Assembly: GCA_021636625.1 (NCBI GenBank)
Contig: JAJWLX010000097.1
Span: forward strand, 1 to 8,535
DNA: 8,535 nt
Reading direction: 5' to 3'
Origin: Prevotella sp.
GTDB lineage: Bacteria; Bacteroidota; Bacteroidia; Bacteroidales; Bacteroidaceae
The notes under the pieces were generated by a model. It was not told where the DNA came from. It did no database searches and saw nothing but the letters and a program-made list of their open reading frames with translations. The translations under genes were made by a program, and so were the position numbers. How positions within the stretch are numbered: the stretch's first letter is position 1; the number at the start of each line of letters is the position of its first letter. Of this stretch, positions 1 through 6,616 are shown piece by piece.

Positions 1-15
1 CAAAAGTCAGAATAG

Positions 16-61
16 AAAAGGGCAAGATCATGGTGCTTTGAGCCATGGTCTTGCCCCTTTT
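16..61 (-). terminator. Rho-independent terminator, probably bidirectional
   Basis: An 18-19 bp stem, AAAAGGG-CAAGATCATGG against CCATGGTCTTGCCCCTTTT, has one bulged base and one G-T wobble around a 9-nt loop (TGCTTTGAG). On the minus strand it starts about 8 bases after the stop codon of the DUF4143-type ATPase and is followed by TTTTCTATTCT, a fair U tract. On the plus strand the stem runs into CCCCTTTTCCTTTTTCT, so it could equally end a gene arriving from the left of the window. Confidence 0.75.
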
Positions 62-68
62 CCTTTTT

Positions 69-1364
69 CTATTCCATCTCCCATATTGGCATAACCTCAA
101 TCCTTATCCCGTCTCGTTCGAAGGTCTCCCGTTGGGAGAAAGTGATGATTTTCCCCTGTTTGCAGCCTGTAACGGAGGAGGCAGCTATCAAGCCTCCTAT
201 CTCTCGTTCTACGTTATCATCATTCAATGTCCAGCAGACTTGTATCAGCTCAGCTACACGCTCGCCCTTTTTCACAACGAAGTCGCATTCTTTCGATTCA
301 TAGAAGTAGAATATCCCGTCCTCTTCTCCAAGCGTTCTCTCCAAGTTGAGATAAACAATATTCTCCAAAGCCTTGCCTGCATCTTCGCTCTCAGGCAATA
401 ATACGGCATTGCGCAGGGCAATGTCTGCCACATAATACTTGGCAGGAGCAGAACGCTGTTTTACCATCGACTTATCGTATTTTTCCACTTTGCAAAACAT
501 GAAAATGTTGCAAGCATAGTCGAGCCACAGATAGAGGGAATCCTTGGAGACCTTTAAGCCTTGCGATTTCAAGTCGTTATAAATATTGTTCACGCTAGTT
601 GGCTTCGTGAGATTGTTCATCACACGCTTTAAGAAATAACGCACCACCGAAGGAGAAGCTCCGATATGATAATGCTCCACCATATCCCTGAAGAGCATGG
701 TGTTGAAGTAAGACTGCAGGATTTTGACTTTTTCCATCTTGCTTTTTTCGAGAACAACCTCTGGAAAACCGCCCTCCTCGCAATATCCTCGGAAGGAAAC
801 TGCCAACTTTGCCTTTCCAGCTTCGCTAAATGGATTTGCCTTGGTGCCTTTGAACGCCAAATATTCCTTGAAACTCAAAGGATACTCGCGATATTCGTCA
901 GGCCATCCTCGCAAAGCGGAAGCCATTTCTTCTGAAAGCATCTTGGCTGTGCTACCTGTTACATAGATATGCTTGCAATAATTCTTATACACCCGGAGAA
1001 CAAAGAGTTCCCAGCCCTCTATGAGTTGTATCTCATCAAAAAACATATAAACATCCTTAAGCGATGTATCAGGATACATTTCACGATAAGCTTGCAGCAA
1101 TTCATCGAAGTTTTCGGGCGACATGGAAAGAAAACGTTCATCGTCGAAGCCTACATAGAGGATGCGCTCTTTTGGAATTCCTTGTTGTAGCAGGCGATTA
1201 ATCGTAAGTCCCAATAATGATGACTTTCCGCAACGGCGAATGCCAGTAACAGTCACGATGCGGTTTCCATCCAACGGAAGTTGGGTGCTTCTCTCTTGCA
1301 AGGCAAAAGGTAATTCCTCTTGGTGTAAGGAAATGATTGACTGAAATGTGCTGCGTAGTTCCAT
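69..1364 (-). CDS. AAA ATPase with C-terminal DUF4143 nuclease-like domain
   Basis: This 431-aa protein belongs to the AAA_14/DUF4143 family of P-loop ATPases, which is abundant in Bacteroidales and has no firmly established function. Seen directly: Walker A GIRRCGKSS (about 41-49), Walker B VYMFFDEIQ (105-113), and a sensor-like YVTGSTAKML (134-143). After a helical middle, the C-terminal domain shows an ENIVYLNL segment (334-341), ECDFVV (359-364, D361) and ELIQVCW (372-378). The last two resemble a PD-(D/E)XK core, but the usual lysine after QV is cysteine, so nuclease activity is doubtful. The length is normal for the family. The ATG at 1364 is supported by AGAAGG seven bases upstream and a TATCTTTG -7 box about 65 bases further up. 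The gene is monocistronic here, is transcribed leftwards and ends just before a strong terminator. Confidence is high for the family and low for its biological role, which may be defence, toxin-like or stress-related. Confidence 0.9.
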   Translation of the reverse strand: MELRSTFQSIISLHQEELPFALQERSTQLPLDGNRIVTVTGIRRCGKSSLLGLTINRLLQQGIPKERILYVGFDDERFLSMSPENFDELLQAYREMYPDTSLKDVYMFFDEIQLIEGWELFVLRVYKNYCKHIYVTGSTAKMLSEEMASALRGWPDEYREYPLSFKEYLAFKGTKANPFSEAGKAKLAVSFRGYCEEGGFPEVVLEKSKMEKVKILQSYFNTMLFRDMVEHYHIGASPSVVRYFLKRVMNNLTKPTSVNNIYNDLKSQGLKVSKDSLYLWLDYACNIFMFCKVEKYDKSMVKQRSAPAKYYVADIALRNAVLLPESEDAGKALENIVYLNLERTLGEEDGIFYFYESKECDFVVKKGERVAELIQVCWTLNDDNVEREIGGLIAASSVTGCKQGKIITFSQRETFERDGIRIEVMPIWEME

Positions 1365-1426
1365 TTGTGTACCTTCTTTATTACTGATTATTTTATTGTT
1401 AATATGTAGATACCTACACTCGGTTG

Positions 1427-1434
1427 CAAAGATA
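1427..1434 (-). promoter_or_regulatory. Bacteroidota -7 box for the DUF4143 ATPase gene
   Basis: On the minus strand this reads TATCTTTG, an exact match to TAnnTTTG. It implies a leader of roughly 55-60 nt before the ATG at 1364. I see no good TTG -33 element at the expected 19-21 bp. That upstream position is occupied by the first palindrome of the 56-bp repeat, so the repeat may replace or modulate the -33 region. Confidence 0.5.
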
Positions 1435-1435
1435 C

Positions 1436-1491
1436 AAACTTTCCTTCTAAAAAGGAAAGAAATCGGTAATTATTTCCTTTTCAAAAGGAAA
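1436..1491 (+). repeat. 56-bp double-palindrome repeat, copy 1
   Basis: The element has two hairpins in tandem. The first is CTTTCCTT / loop CTAAA / AAGGAAAG (1439-1459). The second is TTTCCTTTT / C / AAAAGGAAA (1473-1491). They are separated by AAATCGGTAATTA (1460-1472). A second copy in the same orientation lies at 6728-6783 and differs by one base (T1467 against C6759). Weaker similarity extends left to TGCAAA at 1425-1430. It lies 72 bp upstream of the DUF4143 ATPase start, abutting its -7 box. It resembles REP/BIME-type intergenic palindromes, but a binding site for a flanking gene product is also possible. Confidence 0.85.
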
Positions 1492-1540
1492 ACTATCTGT
1501 TTTTTATCTGAAATCTCTTTTCTACTTTAAAACATTGTAC

Positions 1541-1566
1541 TACCTTTGTGCTATCTTCTTGAAGAT
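1541..1566 (+). promoter_or_regulatory. Orphan plus-strand promoter-like site with adjoining dyad
   Basis: TACCTTTG at 1541-1548 fits the TAnnTTTG -7 consensus. It is followed closely by a 14-bp dyad, ATCTTC-TT-GAAGAT (1553-1566), where a transcript would begin. No start codon with a convincing reading frame follows on the plus strand. Instead the WYL remnant lies convergently from 1585. It may be the leftover promoter of a lost gene, an antisense promoter, or chance in AT-rich DNA. No -33 TTG was found at proper spacing. Confidence 0.25.
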
Positions 1567-1584
1567 TGGGATTTGAGTGAGATT

Positions 1585-1815
1585 CTATTTTTCATACATT
1601 CTCATTGCATCTTGATGCAAGTCGTGTATCTGTTCAGCCAACCATTCTGGTGAGAGGATTCTCAATGGGCTTCCCCGGCTCATTAAATATCCAAAGAAAT
1701 CTACGGTAGGGCGCATGGTAATTTCGAAATCCATATCTGCAAAAGAAATAGCTCGGGCTTTGTTGATGGTGTTTACCAACCAAATGTATTCTTTGAATTT
1801 CGCTTGAGTTCTCAT
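1585..1815 (-). pseudogene. WYL-type regulator remnant (in-frame internal deletion)
   Basis: The 76-aa frame joins the two ends of a WYL transcriptional regulator. Residues 1-29 (starting MRTQAKFKEYIWLVNTI) match the usual N-terminus of Bacteroidales WYL regulators, the start of the winged-helix region. Residues about 30-76 (ITMRPTVDFFGYLMSRG, then LRILSPEWLAEQI) match the extreme C-terminus after the WYL/WCX domains. From memory of the family, a full protein is roughly 300-340 aa, so about 230-260 residues between them, including most of the DNA-binding and the ligand-binding domains, are absent. ATG and TAG are intact and the frame is open across the junction near residues 28-31. I see no TAnnTTTG box upstream. 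WYL proteins such as BrxR and CapW repress defence operons, and this remnant is divergent to the DUF262 operon, so loss of its control is a reasonable inference. It might still be translated as a short peptide. Confidence 0.7.
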
Positions 1816-1930
1816 GTTATATACGATTTTATCTACATGAAATAACGAGATTTTTGCGATTTTATTGATTTATGATACATTTTTTCTTAAAAAAAAAGAA
1901 CTTGTCCTATGATTTGATACAGGTTTTTCT

Positions 1931-1938
1931 TATCTTTG
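1931..1938 (+). promoter_or_regulatory. -7 box of the DUF262 operon
   Basis: TATCTTTG matches TAnnTTTG exactly and sits 28 bases before the ATG at 1967, giving a leader of about 20 nt without a clear Shine-Dalgarno site, which is common in Bacteroidota. A TTTG at 1913-1916 is only 14 bp upstream and a TTG at 1902-1904 is 26 bp upstream, so the -33 element is uncertain. Two related motifs, GATTTATGATACA (1867-1879) and GATTTGATACA (1911-1921), lie just upstream and could be regulator sites. Confidence 0.55.
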
Positions 1939-1966
1939 TGCCGACATAACAAAAATTTCATAAAAT

Positions 1967-3802
1967 ATGAACTATGATGAAGTAAAATTACGCCGTTTGA
2001 TAGACAAATGTCAATGGACTTTTGCCAAGACAATGCCTACGTGTCCTCATGAGTACATTGTGAGGAATAAATGCGCCTTGTCTGATGAAGAATTCGTCTT
2101 TTTTGTGCAGTCACAAAGAGAATTTGGTGTTCCACAACAATGGTGGAAATATAATTTCCCTTATCTTCATATTAATGGGTATAAGTATTGGACGATGGGA
2201 GATACCATAGAGAATACAATCATTATCAATAGGGCGAAAGACGATAATTCGCAAATACATATAGTTGGGCAACAGTCTGTAGAACAACAATCCCAAAAGG
2301 ATAAACTTACGTTGTCTATAACTACTATTGGTGATTTGCTTCTTCGTCAAACGATTTCGAATGGTGGGGAACACATTAATGGTGTGAATCTGTCGATTCC
2401 GATCTATCAGCGTCCATATAAGTGGACTGCTCGTAATGCAATACAGTTGCTTGATGATATTATCGAAGCGATGAATAAAAATAAAGAAAGTTACAGGGTA
2501 GGTACTCTGATTCTTCATCGAGCATCAAGCCAAGGCTCGTATGATATAGTTGATGGCTTGCAGCGAATTATTACGTTTTCTTTGTTGTTAAAGGCCTTGG
2601 GGAAGAACGATATAGCTTTTCTCCAGCAAGAATTATATGACAATGAGTATAATGCCCGTAATATTTCCAATAATTATCGAGCATTGGAACGACGCGTCAG
2701 CAAACCTGATTTGAAAGAAAGTCAACAACAGAAAGAAGAGTATTATGTAAAGGAACAGGAGTGTAAAAGACTTATAGAATTTGTTGAGGACAGATGTGAA
2801 CTTATTGTTGTTGTCACATCTGACGTTTCTGAAGCCTTTCAGTTCTTTGATTCTCAGAATGCTCGTGGCAAAGCTCTATATCCACATGATTTGCTGAAAG
2901 CTTATCATTTGCGTGAAATGATTGATATAGAAGAGAATGAAGTTGAAAGAATCGTCAAGGGATGGGAACAAATATCTCAAAGTGGTTTGGCAGATTTTTT
3001 CGGAAACTATCTGTATCGTATCAAAGAATGGGTAAATGGCAATAGGGCAGAAGTGTTGGATGAACGTAATATCCACATGTTCAAGGGGATTACTCGTTCT
3101 GCACGAACTCCTTATGCTCAATTCTATAAGAGTGCTTATTGTTATGCAGATATGGTAAATTCTTCAGCTATGCCATTCGTTTCAGGAACTCGTAATATCA
3201 ATGCATTTCAATTGGACGCTCCAATTATAGCAGGCAAACCTTTCTTTGAATATACGAAGCATTATTATGCCATACTAAAGGACATTCAAGATAATAGCAA
3301 GTACGAGGGGTTCTATATCAACGACAATATTATAGTGAAGACATTGGATCGCTATTTCAAGAAGGGAGTAGGCAATGGTATTGCCCGGTTGCTGTTTGAT
3401 ACCTCGGTACTCCTGTATGTAGATAGGTTTTGTCCGGAGTCATATCCAACCAAAGAAGATATGGAGCTGTTTGAGCAATTTGTCGTTTATGCCTTTGTTT
3501 GGGCTTATTCGCTTAGAGCGCAATATACAAATCTGGGATGGCTTTCTGCTCAGAATTTCATTATGGAAACTAATGAGAATTTGAAGAATTCATTTAATAT
3601 GTACAAGTTGATAGCCAGGCAGGATACCCCCACTACATTACTCAGCGTGTTGGCAGACAAGCTAACTCCTTTGTCTTATAGCGACTTAAAGGATGGGAAA
3701 AAGAATGGCAGAACAAATGCCGAGAATTTGGATGGGCATGATGGCGATGGAGTCTATCTGAATTATCTCTATTTCTTTAAAGTAAATCGTTTTTATAAAT
3801 AG
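1967..3802 (+). CDS. DUF262 protein with extra N-terminal domain (sensor-like subunit)
   Basis: This 611-aa protein is the first gene of a two-gene operon, 9 bp ahead of the second. Its DUF262 (ParB/sulfiredoxin-like, GmrSD N-terminal) domain starts near residue 115. It shows IPIYQRPYKW (144-153), the nucleotide motif as DGLQR (196-200) where the family usually has DGQQR, and FFDSQNARGKAL (293-304), the conserved F-x-x-x-N-x-R-G helix region. A separate segment, residues 1-95, precedes it: FAKTMPTCPHEY (19-30), YLHINGYKYWTMG (66-78) and TIIINRA (84-90). I recognise this wording from small uncharacterised bacterial proteins but cannot name a family. A Q/S-rich linker (98-112) joins the two. 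The C-terminal 300 residues are helical-looking and show no H...GN...N motif, so no DUF1524 nuclease is visible. Known relatives restrict modified DNA in an NTP-dependent way. I infer a sensing or regulatory subunit for the downstream protein, not a nuclease. The ATG is supported by the promoter 28 bases upstream. Confidence 0.88.
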   Translation: MNYDEVKLRRLIDKCQWTFAKTMPTCPHEYIVRNKCALSDEEFVFFVQSQREFGVPQQWWKYNFPYLHINGYKYWTMGDTIENTIIINRAKDDNSQIHIVGQQSVEQQSQKDKLTLSITTIGDLLLRQTISNGGEHINGVNLSIPIYQRPYKWTARNAIQLLDDIIEAMNKNKESYRVGTLILHRASSQGSYDIVDGLQRIITFSLLLKALGKNDIAFLQQELYDNEYNARNISNNYRALERRVSKPDLKESQQQKEEYYVKEQECKRLIEFVEDRCELIVVVTSDVSEAFQFFDSQNARGKALYPHDLLKAYHLREMIDIEENEVERIVKGWEQISQSGLADFFGNYLYRIKEWVNGNRAEVLDERNIHMFKGITRSARTPYAQFYKSAYCYADMVNSSAMPFVSGTRNINAFQLDAPIIAGKPFFEYTKHYYAILKDIQDNSKYEGFYINDNIIVKTLDRYFKKGVGNGIARLLFDTSVLLYVDRFCPESYPTKEDMELFEQFVVYAFVWAYSLRAQYTNLGWLSAQNFIMETNENLKNSFNMYKLIARQDTPTTLLSVLADKLTPLSYSDLKDGKKNGRTNAENLDGHDGDGVYLNYLYFFKVNRFYK

Positions 3803-3811
3803 TAGAAGACA

Positions 3812-5860
3812 ATGAAAGATTTGAAAAGTATTTTGAAAGAGTGTTCTATCAAGGAAATCTATTGTGATAACTACGGAGCACCTATTACATACGTAATTCC
3901 TATCTACCAGCGTAACTATGCGTGGGAACGAGATGAAATCTGTGCTTTGATAAAAGATGTCCATGATTCTATGGATATGGGCAAAACGGTTTATTACATA
4001 GGTACTCTTGTCACTTATAAGCGTGATGAGAACAAATATGAGGTGATAGATGGTCAACAGCGTTTGACTACGATTTACATCATACTTAGAGCTTTGGGAG
4101 TGCATGACATTTACAATCGCTTGACTTATTCGGCACGAAAAGCTTCTGCTTCGACGATAGAGGCATTATCAGGACGTGGAGAGAAAGATGACCTTGGCGA
4201 GATGCCTGACCTTGGTATCAAGAATGGCTTCGATTTCGCAAAAGCAGGATTGAATGAGATTGTTGGTTTGGCTCAAACTGATGTGGATAAATTCAAAGAG
4301 TATTTCTTGAATCATGTCCATATCATACATTATCGAGTGCCGAAGGATGTGGATTTGAACCATTATTTTGAGGTGATGAACTCTCGTGGCGAACAGCTGG
4401 AGAAGCATGAGATTGTTAAGGCAAAATTGAGTGAGCAATTTATCGGGGATAATACCTCAATGGAAAAGTTCAGCCGTATCTGGGAAGCATGTAGTGATAT
4501 GTGCTTTTACGTTCAGCAAAAAATGTCTGATATGAAAACTGTTTTTGGTGAGAACATGGATAGTTTCGTCTTAGAGTCGTTTGATGCATTTGCCGACATG
4601 CCAGCTAATGCAGGTAATTCTTTGGGTAGAAAAACGATTGCTGAGTTGTTGAATACTCCTGTTAGGCCTGTGCCCCAGAGTACGACGTTAGATGAAAATG
4701 ATAGATTTCAACCAATCATAGACTTCCCTAATTTCCTCTTGATTGTGTTGAAGATTACGAGGATGAAGGAAGAAGGATTTGAACCTTTGAAATTATCTCT
4801 TGATGACAAGGAACTGCTTAATGAGTTTGAGAAGATTACCATTACGGCTGATTTCGTAAAGCGGTTTGCTTATAATCTGTTGAAGGCTAAGTATTTCTTG
4901 GATAATTATGTGGTTCATCATACGCTCGGTGAGGACCGTATTTCTGAAAATCCATGGAAGTTGCAGCGTTACTATAAAAATGGAAATGCTGTCTATCTGA
5001 AGGATTTGTCGGAAGACAAACCTGTGCAGGCAGAGCTGGTACAGTTGCTATCTATGTTCGAGGTAACTTTTACGGCGAAGCAACGCAAGAACTACCTGTT
5101 CTATTGTCTGTACCATTTGTTTGAGAGCGATAATATTAGTGATTATCTCGTCTTTATGAGAGATTTGGCTGATAAGTACTTCTTTGATGTGTATCTGAAT
5201 GCGGAAAAACTCAATGAAAGAAACCAGCCAAAGCCTAATAGCTTTGATGACACGATGATACGAAATGGACATCTGAATGTAGAACAGGAAAATGTAGAAC
5301 GAGACTTTAATCGCATCTATCCTAAGGGAGCGCCCAATATACCTCTCTATGTGTTTGATTATACAGACTATAAAATATGGAGAAAGTATGCGGAAGAGCT
5401 ACGTGGAGAAAAAGCTAAGAAAGGAGATGCAAAACGTATCGGATTCTTCCAAGATTTGGGATGTAGTGATTTTGAATTAGAGGTATTTAATAACTTCTAT
5501 TTCTCTCGAACTCGTAAGAGCCTTGAACATTATTATCCTCAGGCTAAGGCTGGTAGTGATAAACCTATCAGCTCAGAAAACATCAATTGTTTTGGAAACT
5601 TTGCCATGATTGGTTCCGATGCTAATAGCTCCGGTTCTGACTGGAATCCAATTGATAAGAAAAACCGTTATTTGGATTCAAAGTCAAATCAAGTAAGTAC
5701 AGCATCTCTAAAGTTCAGAATCATGTTGCAAATATGTCAAGACAATTATGATGATGGGATTAAGGATGAGACATCTAAACGTCCTTTTGGATTGGAATGG
5801 AATGTGGATGATATGAATGAACATCAAGAAAGAATGCTTAAAATCGTCATGAAAAGCTAA
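3812..5860 (+). CDS. DUF262-DUF1524 protein, GmrSD/SspE-like effector
   Basis: This 682-aa second gene of the operon starts 9 bp after the first gene, with AGAAGA just before the ATG. The N-terminal DUF262 domain has VIPIYQRNYAW (28-38), an intact VIDGQQRLTT (78-87) and FEVMNSRGEQLEKHE (186-200). A long helical middle (210-550) follows. The C-terminus carries a DUF1524-like His-Me-finger signature: SLEHYYPQ (570-577, H573), NCFGNFAMIGSDANSS (592-607, with G595-N596 and N605), then a lysine-rich DKKNRY (615-620). GmrSD, SspE and BrxU have this order and cut or nick modified phage DNA using nucleotide hydrolysis at DGQQR. By analogy this is the catalytic component of a modification-dependent or phosphorothioation-linked type defence, but no ssp, dnd or BREX genes are visible here, so the trigger is unknown. 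Length is typical of fused GmrSD proteins. The operon is AT-rich compared with the right-hand gene (about 37% against 48% GC in sampled lines), suggesting horizontal transfer. Confidence 0.88.
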   Translation: MKDLKSILKECSIKEIYCDNYGAPITYVIPIYQRNYAWERDEICALIKDVHDSMDMGKTVYYIGTLVTYKRDENKYEVIDGQQRLTTIYIILRALGVHDIYNRLTYSARKASASTIEALSGRGEKDDLGEMPDLGIKNGFDFAKAGLNEIVGLAQTDVDKFKEYFLNHVHIIHYRVPKDVDLNHYFEVMNSRGEQLEKHEIVKAKLSEQFIGDNTSMEKFSRIWEACSDMCFYVQQKMSDMKTVFGENMDSFVLESFDAFADMPANAGNSLGRKTIAELLNTPVRPVPQSTTLDENDRFQPIIDFPNFLLIVLKITRMKEEGFEPLKLSLDDKELLNEFEKITITADFVKRFAYNLLKAKYFLDNYVVHHTLGEDRISENPWKLQRYYKNGNAVYLKDLSEDKPVQAELVQLLSMFEVTFTAKQRKNYLFYCLYHLFESDNISDYLVFMRDLADKYFFDVYLNAEKLNERNQPKPNSFDDTMIRNGHLNVEQENVERDFNRIYPKGAPNIPLYVFDYTDYKIWRKYAEELRGEKAKKGDAKRIGFFQDLGCSDFELEVFNNFYFSRTRKSLEHYYPQAKAGSDKPISSENINCFGNFAMIGSDANSSGSDWNPIDKKNRYLDSKSNQVSTASLKFRIMLQICQDNYDDGIKDETSKRPFGLEWNVDDMNEHQERMLKIVMKS

Positions 5861-5889
5861 AATAAGCTGCTGATTATTTCGTAAATAAG

Positions 5890-5960
5890 AAAAGGGACAG
5901 GAAATCCTCCCGAAGCCTGCATCCGAAGACCGACGTGTGAGCGGCGTATCCTGTCCCTTT
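5890..5960 (-). terminator. Long-stem hairpin, terminator between convergent genes
   Basis: A perfect 12-bp stem, AAAGGGACAGGA (5891-5902) with TCCTGTCCCTTT (5949-5960), encloses a GC-rich 46-nt loop that contains CCGAAG twice (CCCGAAGCC, TCCGAAGAC). On the minus strand the stem is followed by TTTCTTATTT, so it could end HIRAN transcripts. On the plus strand it lies 30 bases after the DUF262 operon stop but is followed only by GTAGG. The large structured loop is unusual for a simple terminator, so a small RNA is an alternative. Confidence 0.45.
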
Positions 5961-5966
5961 GTAGGA

Positions 5967-6057
5967 AAGCACAGAAAGGTCAAGACCACGTCGCACCATA
6001 CAGGTCCCTACGGCCTGGCCTGATATTAGGGTTAGCTTTCGACACAATTCTGTGCTT
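5967..6057. other. Second long inverted repeat, candidate structured RNA
   Basis: AAGCACAGAA (5967-5976) pairs perfectly with TTCTGTGCTT (6048-6057), enclosing 71 nt. Within this is a small stem, AGG-CC / CTAC / GG-CCT (6002-6015), and further CCCTA...TAGGG pairing (6007-6031). The right arm overlaps the last codons of the HIRAN gene. Together with the hairpin at 5890-5960 it makes a continuous structured tract with about 53-56% GC against under 40% in the genes to its left. No known RNA family is recognised. Strand and transcription are unknown. Confidence 0.3.
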
Positions 6058-6409
6058 GTTGGTTTTGCTTGATGCGAATGGTCAAGCGAATTTGGTTCTC
6101 GTAATGGGCATCTTCGTTGATTTTGCTGATGCGGCATTCAAAGATAGATGCCCACCCCATTTCCAATAATTGGGCAATCTCTGTATTGGAAGTGCGAGGA
6201 AGATAGCCTAGCAGATATTCCTCTTTCTCGTTGTTATCTGCCACCTTTGAGTAAACCACAGCGACTGCATTCTTGTCGTATGGGTTCTCTTGGTCTCTTT
6301 GTAATTCAAGCAGAGTGCCGACCTTCAACTCTTCCCAAACTTCATTGGCATCATGATATTGGCGACCTGCGAGATGACATTCCTTGAAAAATAACTTTTT
6401 TTTCTTCAT
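6032..6409 (-). CDS. Small stand-alone HIRAN-domain protein
   Basis: This 125-aa protein consists almost entirely of a HIRAN domain. Seen: CHLAGRQYHDA (11-21), the strand-turn GTLLELQRDQENPYDKNAVA (31-50, with the characteristic NPYD-x-NA-V), LGYLPRT (67-73) and IAQLLEMGW (78-86). HIRAN is a beta-barrel related to OB folds that binds DNA 3' ends in HLTF/Rad5. Bacterial stand-alone versions are thought to recognise damaged or processed DNA and occur near nucleases. The N-terminus is basic (MKKKKLFFKE). A longer frame exists to a TTG at 6475, but I chose the ATG at 6409 because homology begins there and a TAACTTTG box lies inside the longer frame. The gene converges on the DUF262 operon, 171 bp away, and may be an accessory to it or an independent gene. 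Confidence in the fold is good; the function is inferred. Confidence 0.85.
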   Translation of the reverse strand: MKKKKLFFKECHLAGRQYHDANEVWEELKVGTLLELQRDQENPYDKNAVAVVYSKVADNNEKEEYLLGYLPRTSNTEIAQLLEMGWASIFECRISKINEDAHYENQIRLTIRIKQNQQAQNCVES

Positions 6410-6435
6410 AACTTTGCTATTTTGATTTCTGTGTG

Positions 6436-6443
6436 CAAAGTTA
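6436..6443 (-). promoter_or_regulatory. -7 box of the HIRAN gene
   Basis: The minus strand reads TAACTTTG, a TAnnTTTG match, 26 bases before the ATG at 6409. This gives a short leader and argues against the TTG start at 6475. The nearest TTG upstream is only 14 bp away, so the -33 element is weak. A second match, TAATTTTG, lies at 6521-6528 on the same strand and would give a leader of about 100 nt. Confidence 0.5.
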
Positions 6444-6475
6444 GCTTGCACTTGTGCCAATTCGTGGGACAGCAA

Positions 6476-6600
6476 GTCTTTTTTTATGTGTTTAGAGGAA
6501 ATATTTTAAAGTATACTTTGCAAAATTACGAAAATATTTCTAACTATACTTCGAAAAAATTCTAAAAGTTGCTTTATTTAAGTAATTTTTATGCTTTCCT
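6476..6600. other. Very AT-rich intergenic stretch with dyad and direct repeats
   Basis: There is no plausible gene here. A perfect 12-bp palindrome AAAGTATACTTT sits at 6508-6519. The segment TATACTT-x-G-x-AAAA (6512-6522) recurs in imperfect form 33 bp further on (6545 onwards). A minus-strand TAATTTTG box is at 6521-6528. These could be operator sites for HIRAN expression, or chance patterns in low-complexity DNA. The region also marks the transition from AT-rich DNA to the GC-richer fragment that begins after 6610. Confidence 0.3.
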
Positions 6601-6616
6601 TTGGGAATATGGATAA

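Noticed and set aside
1605..1620. Perfect dyad TTGCATC-TT-GATGCAA
   Set aside because: It lies within the C-terminal codons of the WYL remnant and has no U tract or promoter next to it, so chance is the simplest explanation.
5890..6057. Retron-type ncRNA
   Set aside because: No reverse transcriptase is encoded in the window, and the stem layout does not match an msr-msd pair.
5874..6137. 87-aa minus-strand frame across the intergenic structured tract and into the HIRAN 3' end
   Set aside because: It overlaps the HIRAN coding region in another frame, has no recognisable domain, and its openness is explained by higher GC in the structured tract.
6410..6475. N-terminal extension of the HIRAN protein to a TTG codon at 6475
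   Set aside because: The -7 box at 6436-6443 lies inside the extension, the residues do not resemble the domain family, and an ATG is available at 6409.
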